Shown here: in pieces, positions 9,046-16,900 of the stretch
How positions within the stretch are numbered: the stretch's first letter is position 1
Layout: every line of letters starts with the position of its first letter
Origin: Lacinutrix sp. 5H-3-7-4
Lineage (GTDB): Bacteria; Bacteroidota; Bacteroidia; Flavobacteriales; Flavobacteriaceae
Length of the DNA stretch: 64,000 nt
Reading direction: 5' to 3'
NCBI RefSeq assembly: GCF_000211855.2
Contig: NC_015638.1
Coordinates: forward strand, 2,329,001-2,393,000
Position numbers and translations under genes: made by a program
Notes under the pieces: model-generated
What the model was told of the DNA's origin: nothing
Database searches by the model: none
Seen by the model: the letters and a program-made list of their open reading frames with translations, nothing else

Positions 9046-10180
9046 TATTTACGTTTCATACAATAACATAACATCTTCACTTGGTTTCGACAGTGAAACA
9101 GTAGTACAAGCTATTAGTGAAGAAAAATCTGGATTAAAATTAGTAGATGATAAAGCTATTTTGCCAAATAATTTTTATTCATCTTTAATAAATAGAGAAG
9201 CATTAAAAAGAGAGTTTTTAAAACAACAACCTAAAGGAGAATTTACACATTTAGAAAAAATGATGATAAGCTCATTATCTAAAGTTGTAAAAGCATCAAA
9301 TTTAGAAATAAATGATAAGGTTGGGCTTATAATTTCTACAACAAAAGGTAATATAGATGCTCTAGATGAACACTCAATATTTAACAAAAGTAGAGCTTAT
9401 TTAAGTGCACTAGGTAATACTTTAAAAACCTTTTTTAACTTTAAAAACGAACCTGTAATAGTTTCAAATGCTTGTGTTTCTGGTGTTTTGTCTGTAGCTA
9501 TCGCAAAACGTTTTATTCAACAAGAAAAATACGATCACGTGTTTATTGTTGGCGGAGATATCGTAACAGCATTTATATTATCTGGTTTTAATTCTTTTCA
9601 AGCATTAAGTAATGCACCATGTAAACCTTTCGATAAAAACAGAACCGGAATAAATATAGGAGAAGTTGCAACAAGTGTTTTAGTAACAAAAGATAAAAAC
9701 AAACTATCTAAAGATGCGGTAGAAGTTTTGGGTGAAAGTTCTTGTAACGATGCAAACCATATTTCTGGACCATCGCGAACTGGTGAAGGTTTGTATAGAA
9801 GTATTATTTTAGCATTAAAACAAGCAAAAATTACGCATAAGGATATAGATTATATTTCTGCTCATGGAACAGCAACACTGTTTAATGATGAAATGGAAGC
9901 TATAGCATTTAATAGGTCTGGTTTAAGTCATGTGCCAATAAATAGTTTAAAAGGTTATTTTGGTCATACTTTAGGCGCTTCAGGATTATTAGAAACTATT
10001 GTTGGGATGCATTCTTTATATAATAATACACTTTATAAATCTTTAGGTTTTAGTGAACTGGGTGTTTCAAAAGCACTAAATGTAATTTCTAAAACTCAAA
10101 AAAAACCTTTAAAAACATTTTTAAAAACAGCTTCAGGTTTTGGTGGATGTAATACTGCAGTAATTTTTAAAAAAGTGTAA
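9038..10180 (+). CDS. beta-ketoacyl-ACP synthase (KAS I/II type)
   Basis: A full 380-residue ketosynthase with an intact Cys-His-His triad: Cys146 in SNACVSGVLS, His276 in SAHGTATLF and His310 in GYFGHTLGASG; the C-terminal KTASGFGGCNT loop is also present. It extends ACP-bound chains in the cytoplasm. In aryl-polyene clusters a second KS beside the KS-CLF pair is thought to start chains (ApeR-like), and this gene, which stands beside a KS-fold protein lacking a cysteine, is a candidate. It overlaps the thioesterase gene by 8 bp. Confidence 0.92.
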   Translation: MSNIYVSYNNITSSLGFDSETVVQAISEEKSGLKLVDDKAILPNNFYSSLINREALKREFLKQQPKGEFTHLEKMMISSLSKVVKASNLEINDKVGLIISTTKGNIDALDEHSIFNKSRAYLSALGNTLKTFFNFKNEPVIVSNACVSGVLSVAIAKRFIQQEKYDHVFIVGGDIVTAFILSGFNSFQALSNAPCKPFDKNRTGINIGEVATSVLVTKDKNKLSKDAVEVLGESSCNDANHISGPSRTGEGLYRSIILALKQAKITHKDIDYISAHGTATLFNDEMEAIAFNRSGLSHVPINSLKGYFGHTLGASGLLETIVGMHSLYNNTLYKSLGFSELGVSKALNVISKTQKKPLKTFLKTASGFGGCNTAVIFKKV

Positions 10181-10188
10181 TACAGCTA

Positions 10189-10806
10189 ATGGGAATTTCA
10201 TATAAAATAAAATCGTATTGCCGTATTAAGGATAATAAAATTATGCTTAATAACACTGTAGTATTTGAAAATAAAGAACAGGAGTTTTTAACCTTCATAA
10301 AAAGTGCTTATAAAGCTTTAGACTCAAAATACCCTAAGTTTTTTAAAATGGATAGGCTAAGTAAACTTGCTTTTCTGGCTGCCGATGTATTATTAAAAAA
10401 CGAAGCTTTAGATACCGATAAAGAGAATAATATAGCGGTTATTTTATCAAATAACGCTTCAAGTTTAGATACAGATAGAAAACATCAAAAAGCTATTCAA
10501 AATAAAGAAGATTACTTTCCAAGTCCTGCAGTTTTTGTTTACACGTTACCAAATATTTGTATTGGTGAGATAAGTATAAAATATAAACTGTTTTCTGAAA
10601 ATAGTTTTTTTATATTTGAAAGCTTAAATGCAGAACATTTATCACTGTATTCAAATAATTTATTGCAAAATAATAAAGCCGAACAGGTGCTTTGTGGTTG
10701 GGTAGAATTAGATGGAGAAAATTACGATGCTTACTTATATTTGGTATCACCAAATGGTGAAATTGAGCATACAAAAAATAATATAGAAAAATTATACAAT
10801 ATATAA
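10189..10806 (+). CDS. short ketosynthase-N-terminal-like protein lacking the catalytic Cys
   Basis: A 205-residue protein resembling the beta-ketoacyl synthase N-terminal-like family found in aryl-polyene and flexirubin clusters. The segment SPAVFVYTLPNICIGEISIKY occupies the place where a KS has its nucleophile elbow, but the pattern does not look like a functional elbow (ICIGE, not ACSS). No His motifs (AHGT, GHT) follow and the C-terminal half of the thiolase fold is absent, so it cannot be a condensing enzyme by itself. It lies 8 bp after a KS gene and 1 bp before an ACP gene. A scaffold or KS-partner role is inferred. Confidence 0.7.
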   Translation: MGISYKIKSYCRIKDNKIMLNNTVVFENKEQEFLTFIKSAYKALDSKYPKFFKMDRLSKLAFLAADVLLKNEALDTDKENNIAVILSNNASSLDTDRKHQKAIQNKEDYFPSPAVFVYTLPNICIGEISIKYKLFSENSFFIFESLNAEHLSLYSNNLLQNNKAEQVLCGWVELDGENYDAYLYLVSPNGEIEHTKNNIEKLYNI

Positions 10807-10807
10807 T

Positions 10808-11065
10808 ATGGACGCTTTAAAATTAGAATTAAAAGAAAACATTATCGAACAATTAAACTTAGAAGATATGACTTCTGAAGATATTGGTAATGATGATGCT
10901 TTATTTGGCGATGGATTAGGATTAGATTCTATTGATGCTTTAGAATTAATAGTTATGCTTGATAAAAACTACGGAATAAAATTAGCCGACCCAAAAGAAG
11001 GCCGTGCAATATTTCAATCTATAGATACTATGGCAGCTTATATTGCCGAAAATAGAAGTAAATAA
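10808..11065 (+). CDS. acyl carrier protein
   Basis: An 85-residue carrier protein with the phosphopantetheine motif GLGLDSIDALELIVML (attachment Ser at about residue 45). It differs clearly from the first ACP (1037-1279) in helix II and in its acidic loop, consistent with separate partner enzymes. The gene starts 1 bp after the KS-like gene and lies 26 bp before the next ketosynthase, which together with the following chain-length-factor gene forms the classic type II PKS trio ACP-KS-CLF. Confidence 0.93.
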   Translation: MDALKLELKENIIEQLNLEDMTSEDIGNDDALFGDGLGLDSIDALELIVMLDKNYGIKLADPKEGRAIFQSIDTMAAYIAENRSK

Positions 11066-11091
11066 TAATCCTGCTTTAGTAGGGAAGTAAT

Positions 11092-12294
11092 ATGAGTAAA
11101 GGCGTAGCAATTACAGGAATGGGAATAATATCTGCCATTGGAAACAATGTTGCAGAAAACTATCAATCCCTTATAGATGAAAAAAAAGGCATCACTAAGG
11201 TAGAAAAAATAGATACTATTCACAGAGACGTAATTATGGTTGGAGAAATAGCAACCACAAACAAAGCTTTTGAAAAACAACTTGGTCTTGATAAAAATAA
11301 TAATTACTCAAGAACAGCATTATTGGGTGCAGTTGCAGCAAAACAAGCTGTTAAAAATGCTCAAATTACTAATATTAATAAATACAAAACAGGTTTAATT
11401 TCGGCAACAAGTGTTGGCGGAATGGATAAAACCGAAAACCATTATTACGAATACTTAACTAAAAGTGAACCTAGAAAGTATATTGATGGTCATCATGCTG
11501 GAGATTCTTCTCAAAAAATAGCTGAACAACTAGGTATAGAAAGTTCACTGGTAACTACAATTAGTACAGCATGTTCATCTGCAGCAAATGCAATTATGTT
11601 TGGTGCTAGATTAATTAAAACAGGACAGTTAGAACGTGTGGTTGTTGGTGGTACAGACTGTTTGTCTAAATTTACTATTAACGGTTTTAAAACTTTAATG
11701 ATACTTTCAGATACTTATAACACACCTTTTGATGAAAACCGAAAAGGTTTAAATTTAGGTGAAGCTGCTGCGTTTTTGGTGTTAGAGTCTGATGCTGTTG
11801 TAAAAGCCGAAAATAAAAAAGTATTAGCCTACGTAAAAGGCTATGCTAATGCTAACGATGCACACCATCAAACAGCCTCATCAGAAAATGGTGATGGCGC
11901 AACATTAGCAATGCAAAAGGCATTACAAGTAGCAGGATTAAAAGCTAAAGATGTAGATTATATTAATGCACATGGAACCGCAACAGGAAATAATGATTTG
12001 TCTGAAGGTCGTGCAATTATAAGAGTATTTGGAGAACAAGTACCAGATTTTAGTTCTACAAAAGCTTATACAGGTCATACATTAGCAGCAGCTGGTGGTA
12101 TTGAAGCTGTATATTCTGTTTTAGCTTTACAAAACAATATTATATATCCAAATCTTAACTTTAAAACCCAGATGAAGGAATTTAATATTACACCACAACT
12201 TACTTTAAAAACCAAACCATTAAATGTTATTATGTCTAATTCTTTTGGATTTGGAGGTAATTGTTCAACCGTTATATTTTCAAAAGAAGCCTAA
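11092..12294 (+). CDS. beta-ketoacyl-ACP synthase, KS partner of a KS-CLF pair
   Basis: A 400-residue FabF-like ketosynthase. The triad is intact: Cys161 in ISTACSSAANA, His294 in NAHGTATGNND and His329 in YTGHTLAAAGG; it ends with SNSFGFGGNCS. The stop codon overlaps the start of the chain-length-factor gene (TAATG, 1 bp), as expected for subunits made in equal amounts. By analogy with the ApeO:ApeC heterodimer of aryl-polyene pathways, this should be the main polyene-extending synthase. Start ATG at 11092 follows AGGGAAGTAAT, a fair ribosome-binding context. Confidence 0.93.
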   Translation: MSKGVAITGMGIISAIGNNVAENYQSLIDEKKGITKVEKIDTIHRDVIMVGEIATTNKAFEKQLGLDKNNNYSRTALLGAVAAKQAVKNAQITNINKYKTGLISATSVGGMDKTENHYYEYLTKSEPRKYIDGHHAGDSSQKIAEQLGIESSLVTTISTACSSAANAIMFGARLIKTGQLERVVVGGTDCLSKFTINGFKTLMILSDTYNTPFDENRKGLNLGEAAAFLVLESDAVVKAENKKVLAYVKGYANANDAHHQTASSENGDGATLAMQKALQVAGLKAKDVDYINAHGTATGNNDLSEGRAIIRVFGEQVPDFSSTKAYTGHTLAAAGGIEAVYSVLALQNNIIYPNLNFKTQMKEFNITPQLTLKTKPLNVIMSNSFGFGGNCSTVIFSKEA

Positions 12295-13358
12295 TGCAAA
12301 AAGTATATATAAATAGTGTTTGTGCTATAACGCCTCAAAAAACGTTTGATAATTCAACGTTCTTAGACGATGTGATAGAGTATAATGATACTGTTTTAAA
12401 TGTTGTAAATCCTATTTATAAAGATTTTATTCCGCCAGCGGCAGCACGACGTATGGCAAAAGGAATAAAAATGGGAGTTGTAGCTTCAAAACTAGCATTA
12501 AAAGAAGCAGGATTAGAAAATGTAGATGCAATTATAACAGGAACAGGAATGGGCTGTGTTCGTGACTCAGAGAAATTTGTAAGCGGAATAATTGATAATA
12601 ATGAGCAATACTTAACACCAACATCTTTTATACAGTCAACTCATAATACTGTTGGTGGCCAAATAGCTTTAGAGATTGGTTGCAAAGGCTATAATTTTAC
12701 TTATGTACATTCTAGCGTGTCTTTTGAGTCTGCTTTACTAGATGCAAAAATGCAGTTAGAATTAAATGAAGCTCAAGCAATTTTAATTGGTGGTGTAGAT
12801 GAGTTAGGAGATCACACAGTAGCAATTCACAAAAAAGTAGACCACATAAAACCAGATGCGGTAAGCTCTAATAATTTATTAAAAAGTAACACCAAAGGAG
12901 CAGTGTTTAGTGAAGGCGCAGGTTTTTTTGTATTAACTAACAAGCAAAAAGAGTCAAGCTATGCACAAGTAATAGCATTAAAAACATACAATACATTAGC
13001 TGAAAAAAATATAACCACAGAAGCACAATTGTTTTTAGCTGAAAATAATTTGAAAGCAGAAGATATAGATGTTATTGTTTTAGGGAATAACGGTGATGTA
13101 AATTTTGATGGTTTTTATAATAAACTTACTACTGAAGCTTTTAAAGACACACAACAAGTATACTATAAACATTTATCTGGTGAGTTTAACACGGCATCAT
13201 CTTTTGGTTTTTGGTTAGCGGCAAGAATATTAAAATCACAACACATTCCAAATATTACTAAGCTTAATACAACAGATAAAAAACAGTATAGAACAATATT
13301 ATTATACAATCAATACCGTGGAAAAAACCATAGTTTTACAGTATTGAAACAATGCTAA
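12294..13358 (+). CDS. ketosynthase chain-length factor (CLF-like, no catalytic Cys)
   Basis: A 354-residue thiolase-fold protein in which the nucleophile elbow reads YVHSSVSFES: the position of the catalytic cysteine (about residue 140) is Ser, and the two KS histidine motifs are absent. This is the pattern of a chain-length factor such as ApeC, which pairs with an active KS and shapes the tunnel. I start it at the ATG at 12294, which overlaps the KS stop by one base; the longer in-frame start at 12261 would run back into the KS gene. Its immediate pairing with the upstream KS supports the call. Confidence 0.87.
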   Translation: MQKVYINSVCAITPQKTFDNSTFLDDVIEYNDTVLNVVNPIYKDFIPPAAARRMAKGIKMGVVASKLALKEAGLENVDAIITGTGMGCVRDSEKFVSGIIDNNEQYLTPTSFIQSTHNTVGGQIALEIGCKGYNFTYVHSSVSFESALLDAKMQLELNEAQAILIGGVDELGDHTVAIHKKVDHIKPDAVSSNNLLKSNTKGAVFSEGAGFFVLTNKQKESSYAQVIALKTYNTLAEKNITTEAQLFLAENNLKAEDIDVIVLGNNGDVNFDGFYNKLTTEAFKDTQQVYYKHLSGEFNTASSFGFWLAARILKSQHIPNITKLNTTDKKQYRTILLYNQYRGKNHSFTVLKQC

Positions 13359-14125
13359 AAAGGAAAATAGATATATTTTTTATAACTGTTTTAGTTGGTG
13401 GAACTATTTTGTTATTTGTAAATAGTTTTCCGCTTTTTGTTTTATTTATTTGGCTTTTTTTATGGTTTGTTATAACAGCATTGGGATCTTTTAACATAGA
13501 CTGGAATTACCACTTAAAATCATTAAACTCTAGCCCAAATACAATTAAAAATCAGGTGTCCATAACATTTGATGATGGTCCTAATCCCGAGTTTACACCA
13601 CAAGTTTTAGCATTGCTTAAAAAATATAATGCAAAGGCTACATTTTTTTGTGTAGGCAAAAATATAGAAGCTAATCCAGAGTTATTTAAAACTATTATAG
13701 CTCAAGGTCATACTGTTGGTAACCATACGTATTCACATTCAAAAAAGTTTGGTTTTTTTAAAACGCAGCAGGTAATATTAGAATTAAAACAAACCAATAC
13801 AGTTGCTAAAACTATAGGCGCTGTTAATTTAAAACTTTATCGGCCGGCATTTGGTGTCACAAATCCACAAATAAAGAAAGCATTAAAAAAAATAAAACTA
13901 CAAAGTATAGGTTGGAATACTAGATCTTTTGATACTTCATTTTTGTCATCAAAAGTTATAATAAAAAAAATAACAAAAAACCTTAAAAAGGGCGATGTTA
14001 TTTTACTGCATGATAGTAGTGAGAAATCGGTTCTTGTTTTGGAACAGTTATTGTTATTTTTGCATAAACAAAACTTACAATCTGTAACTATAGATACTTT
14101 GTTTAACATTAAGGCTTATGCGTAA
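13352..14125 (+). CDS. polysaccharide deacetylase (NodB) family protein, membrane-anchored
   Basis: A 257-residue protein with one or two N-terminal membrane segments (residues 7-48) and a NodB carbohydrate esterase 4 domain. The family motifs are visible: TFDDGPNP (metal Asp at about residue 74), the HxxxH motif in GNHTYSHS, RPAFG, and the late motif VILLHD. CE4 enzymes remove N-acetyl groups from sugars, using a divalent metal, outside the cytoplasm or at the membrane. Homologues occur regularly in flexirubin clusters, where the substrate is unknown; a glycan or an amide-linked intermediate is possible. It overlaps the CLF gene by 7 bp and the LolA-like gene by 8 bp. Confidence 0.83.
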   Translation: MLKRKIDIFFITVLVGGTILLFVNSFPLFVLFIWLFLWFVITALGSFNIDWNYHLKSLNSSPNTIKNQVSITFDDGPNPEFTPQVLALLKKYNAKATFFCVGKNIEANPELFKTIIAQGHTVGNHTYSHSKKFGFFKTQQVILELKQTNTVAKTIGAVNLKLYRPAFGVTNPQIKKALKKIKLQSIGWNTRSFDTSFLSSKVIIKKITKNLKKGDVILLHDSSEKSVLVLEQLLLFLHKQNLQSVTIDTLFNIKAYA

Positions 14126-14735
14126 TTTATATATTATATTTTTCTTTTCAGTTTTTGTAATGCAATCACAAACAAAAATGAGTGCAGCTAATGCAAAAGC
14201 TTTACAGGCAAAAGTTAAAACATTAGCAAAAAACTCTAAAACAATAACTAGTGATTTTGTACAATACAAGCATTTAGATTTTTTAGATAATGATATAGAA
14301 ACATCTGGAAAAATGTATTTTAAAGCACCAGATTTTGTAAAATGGGAGTATGTTAAGCCTTTTGTTTATGTGGTGATTTTTAAAGAAAAAACACTTTATA
14401 TAAACGATAATGGTAATAAATCTAAGGTAGATATAGGTTCTAATAAAATGTTTAAACAATTAAATAATTTGGTTATAGCAAGTGTTAAAGGAGATTTGTT
14501 TAACGAAGAAGCTTTTAATATTTCATATTTTACATTTGGAGAAAACAGTTTAGTTTATTTTAATCCAAAAGATGAAAAAATGGCTAAATACATTAAATCT
14601 TTTCATATTACATTTAATACAAATGGAGATGTAATAGAGGTGAAAATGATTGAACCATCTAACGATTTTACAAGAATTGTATTTACAAATAAAGAGATTA
14701 ATAAAACGCTTCCAAATGCGGTATTTACTCACTAG
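14118..14735 (+). CDS. LolA-like outer membrane lipoprotein carrier
   Basis: A 205-residue secreted protein with an N-terminal signal peptide (residues 1-17) and a LolA/LolB-like fold: typical strings are SDFVQYKHLDFLDNDIETSG and GKMYFKAPDFVKWEYVKPF, the LolA pattern of a half-barrel with a hydrophobic cavity. Family members shuttle lipoproteins or other hydrophobic cargo across the periplasm. In an aryl-polyene/flexirubin locus the cargo is probably the hydrophobic pigment travelling to the outer membrane. The gene overlaps the deacetylase by 8 bp and the following lipoprotein gene by 20 bp. Confidence 0.8.
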   Translation: MRNLYIIFFFSVFVMQSQTKMSAANAKALQAKVKTLAKNSKTITSDFVQYKHLDFLDNDIETSGKMYFKAPDFVKWEYVKPFVYVVIFKEKTLYINDNGNKSKVDIGSNKMFKQLNNLVIASVKGDLFNEEAFNISYFTFGENSLVYFNPKDEKMAKYIKSFHITFNTNGDVIEVKMIEPSNDFTRIVFTNKEINKTLPNAVFTH

Positions 14736-15324
14736 TTTAATTTTTTTATTATTAATGTCTTGTGGTTCTTATTCTAAATCACAACATTTTCAGTCTTCAG
14801 AAATTAAGGAAACCATAATTATAAACCCATATTTTTCTAATCCCGAAAAAGATTATGTTTATAAAGCAAACATTGAGGTTTACAACAATAGTTTTGGAGG
14901 TATTTTTATAGTTAAAAAAATTTCAGCTCAAGAACATCGCATTGTTTTTACAACAGAAATGGGGAATAAACTTTTCGATTTTTCTTTTAAAGAAAATGAA
15001 TTTAAAGTCAATTCTATTTTAGATGAGTTGGATCGAAAAATTTTAATAAATATTTTAGAGAAAGATTTTAGAGTATTAATAACCAAAACTTTAAAAAGCA
15101 CAGCTAACTTTACCCAAGAAAATACAACAATTTATAAAGCTGTAGTAAATAATAAGCCACACTATTACTACAAAAAGGATCATCTAAATAAAATAATAAA
15201 AACCAAAGGACGAAAAGAAAAAATCACATATACATTTTCGAAAATTAGTGATAATATTGCAAAAGAAATTAATATTATTCACAATAACATTAAATTAATA
15301 ATAAGTCTAAAATCAATAAACTAA
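14716..15324 (+). CDS. small lipoprotein of the pigment cluster
   Basis: A 202-residue lipoprotein. The start at 14716 is chosen because it gives a clean lipoprotein signal, MRYLLTSLIFLLLMSCGS, with lipobox Cys16; the longer in-frame start at 14650 would add a charged 22-residue extension overlapping the LolA-like gene. The mature part is beta-rich and has no cysteines or catalytic motif I recognise. Position after a LolA-like carrier suggests a LolB-like acceptor in the outer membrane, which is inference. Confidence 0.75.
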   Translation: MRYLLTSLIFLLLMSCGSYSKSQHFQSSEIKETIIINPYFSNPEKDYVYKANIEVYNNSFGGIFIVKKISAQEHRIVFTTEMGNKLFDFSFKENEFKVNSILDELDRKILINILEKDFRVLITKTLKSTANFTQENTTIYKAVVNNKPHYYYKKDHLNKIIKTKGRKEKITYTFSKISDNIAKEINIIHNNIKLIISLKSIN

Positions 15325-15326
15325 CT

Positions 15327-15962
15327 ATGAAAAAAGCAGTATTACTTTTAGTTATATTTTTAACCACAGCATCAATTTTTGCACAAGTTAAAATAAGACC
15401 AGGAGTTAAATTAGGTATAAATAATTCTAGAGTTCAAGGTATTAACGACTCAGAATCTTTACAAGGTATAAATGCCGCTGCATTTGTAAATTTCGATTTT
15501 ACTCGTTTTTATGAGTTGCAATTAGAAACAGGTTACTCTCAACAAGGTACAAGCGTACGCACATATAATTCAAATTTTATAAATGGTGATAATCCTACTT
15601 TTGGAACTCAATATCAAACCGAGGATTTAAACCTTAATTATTTAACTTTAGGTATTGCAAATAAGTTTTTTGTTGCGGCTAAAGATCATGGTTTTCATTT
15701 TATTGTTGGACCATCTATAGATATTTTAGTAAACGATACGCGTTTTGAAAGTACACCAATAGATTTTTCGTTTTTTGCAGGTATAGGATATGAGTTTTCA
15801 TTTGGTTTGGCAATAGAAGCGAGATATAAGCAAGGTATTGTAAATGTTGAAGACGACTATTATTACGACGACTATTATTACGATGATTATTATTACGATA
15901 ACGACAATTATTACACAAACTCTGTATTTCAAGTAAGTGCAGCCTATAAATTTGATTTTTAA
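15327..15962 (+). CDS. outer membrane beta-barrel protein (PorT-like)
   Basis: A 211-residue protein with a signal peptide (residues 1-20, ending SIFAQ) and alternating beta strands ending in the terminal aromatic FQVSAAYKFDF, the pattern of an eight-stranded outer membrane barrel of the Bacteroidetes PorT/outer-membrane-beta-barrel family. A strikingly low-complexity loop of Asp and Tyr (residues 176-197) separates the last two strands. It may help anchor or present the pigment at the cell surface, which is inferred only from its place between the lipoprotein and a dehydratase gene. It lies 2 bp downstream of the lipoprotein gene. Confidence 0.82.
   Translation: MKKAVLLLVIFLTTASIFAQVKIRPGVKLGINNSRVQGINDSESLQGINAAAFVNFDFTRFYELQLETGYSQQGTSVRTYNSNFINGDNPTFGTQYQTEDLNLNYLTLGIANKFFVAAKDHGFHFIVGPSIDILVNDTRFESTPIDFSFFAGIGYEFSFGLAIEARYKQGIVNVEDDYYYDDYYYDDYYYDNDNYYTNSVFQVSAAYKFDF
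15855..15899 (+). repeat. three 15-bp tandem repeats coding Asp-Tyr-Tyr-Tyr-Asp
   Basis: Three in-frame copies of GACTATTATTACGAC (with GAC/GAT changes at the third base) code for DYYYD units within the predicted surface loop of the outer membrane protein; a degenerate partial copy follows. In-frame copy-number change by slippage would alter the loop length without a frameshift. Confidence 0.85.
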
Positions 15963-15965
15963 TAC

Positions 15966-16331
15966 ATGCAATTACAAGATTTTTATAAAGTAAATACAAT
16001 AGAAACAGTTGAAAATAAAACAACTGCTAACATTAAAATAAACAAGAATCACGAGATTTTTAAAGGGCACTTTCCTAACAATCCTGTGACACCTGGAGTT
16101 TGTATGATGCAAATAATAAAAGAACTTACAGAAAAAGTAGTAAGTAAAAATTTATTTATGCAAACCTCAAGTAATATTAAGTTTATGGCAATAATAAATC
16201 CAGAACTTACGCCAAATTTAGATCTAACTCTAGACATAACTAAAACAGATGAAGGTTATAAAGTAAAAAATGTAACTAAGTTTGAAGATACTGTGGCATT
16301 AAAATTGAGTGCATTATTTACAGTAAAATAA
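15966..16331 (+). CDS. FabZ-like 3-hydroxyacyl-ACP dehydratase (ApeI type)
   Basis: A 121-residue hot-dog protein with the canonical FabZ signature GHFPNNPVTPGVCMMQ at residues 35-50. The catalytic His is present, but the residue 14 positions later, Glu in FabZ and Asp in FabA, is Gln here. That is the reverse of the two hot-dog proteins at 4309 and 4736, which keep the acid and lack the His. It probably takes part in dehydration of the growing polyene, perhaps as one half of a heteromeric active site (inference). It lies 3 bp after the barrel gene and 7 bp before a conserved unknown. Confidence 0.8.
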   Translation: MQLQDFYKVNTIETVENKTTANIKINKNHEIFKGHFPNNPVTPGVCMMQIIKELTEKVVSKNLFMQTSSNIKFMAIINPELTPNLDLTLDITKTDEGYKVKNVTKFEDTVALKLSALFTVK

Positions 16332-16338
16332 ATACAAT

Positions 16339-16827
16339 ATGAAACTCTTTTTTTTTATAACATCGGTTTTTTTAAGCCTGCAAACACTTAATATTAAAGA
16401 AGTACGTTTGGCATTTAAAGAAGCAGGACAAAACGATGCTAAAATAGAAGCTTTTTACAATAGTTTAGACACTGTTAAAAAAACAGATAATGTAGTTTTA
16501 GTTGCTTATAAAGGTGCGGCAACAGCCATGATGGCCAAAACAAAAAAAACTATAAAAGAAAAAAAAGAAGGTTTTATAAAAGGTGTTGAACTTGTTGAAT
16601 ATGCAATTAATAAGGCACCAAATAATATTGAAGCACGTTTTATAAGGTTTGGTATTCAAGAGAATACACCAAAACTTTTAAAATATAAAGCTAATATGGA
16701 AGAAGATAAATATTTTATTTTAAACCAGTTTAATACTATAAAAGACACGTACTTAAAATCACATATCAAAGAATACATCTTACAGTCTAATGCGTTTTCT
16801 AAAGAAGAAAAGAATAATATAAAATAA
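16339..16827 (+). CDS. uncharacterised secreted protein of the pigment cluster
   Basis: A 162-residue protein that I cannot assign. It begins with a short hydrophobic segment (LFFFITSVFLSLQTL) that looks like a signal peptide, then is all-helical and lysine-rich, with a TPR-like central stretch (ELVEYAINKAPNNIEARFIRFG). It lies 7 bp after the FabZ-like gene. A 73-bp gap follows, where TAGTTTAG at 16877-16884 could be a -7 box for the next gene. A periplasmic helper role in pigment handling is inferred from position only. Confidence 0.7.
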   Translation: MKLFFFITSVFLSLQTLNIKEVRLAFKEAGQNDAKIEAFYNSLDTVKKTDNVVLVAYKGAATAMMAKTKKTIKEKKEGFIKGVELVEYAINKAPNNIEARFIRFGIQENTPKLLKYKANMEEDKYFILNQFNTIKDTYLKSHIKEYILQSNAFSKEEKNNIK

Positions 16828-16900
16828 AAGATTATACATTTTTCTTAACAGTTTTTAACAAATCAATAAAAAACATTAGTTTAGCGCCACCTATTAATTA

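Noticed and set aside
12261-12293. Longer start of the chain-length factor
   Set aside because: It would overlap the KS gene by more than 30 bases; the one-base TAATG overlap is the pattern of the rest of the operon.
15855-15899. Tandem repeats as a CRISPR-like array
   Set aside because: Units are contiguous, 15 bp long and in frame, with no spacers; it is a coding repeat.
15715-16023. 102-codon Asn/Arg/Tyr-rich frame on the minus strand
   Set aside because: Its odd composition comes from the DYYYD tandem repeat of the barrel gene read backwards.
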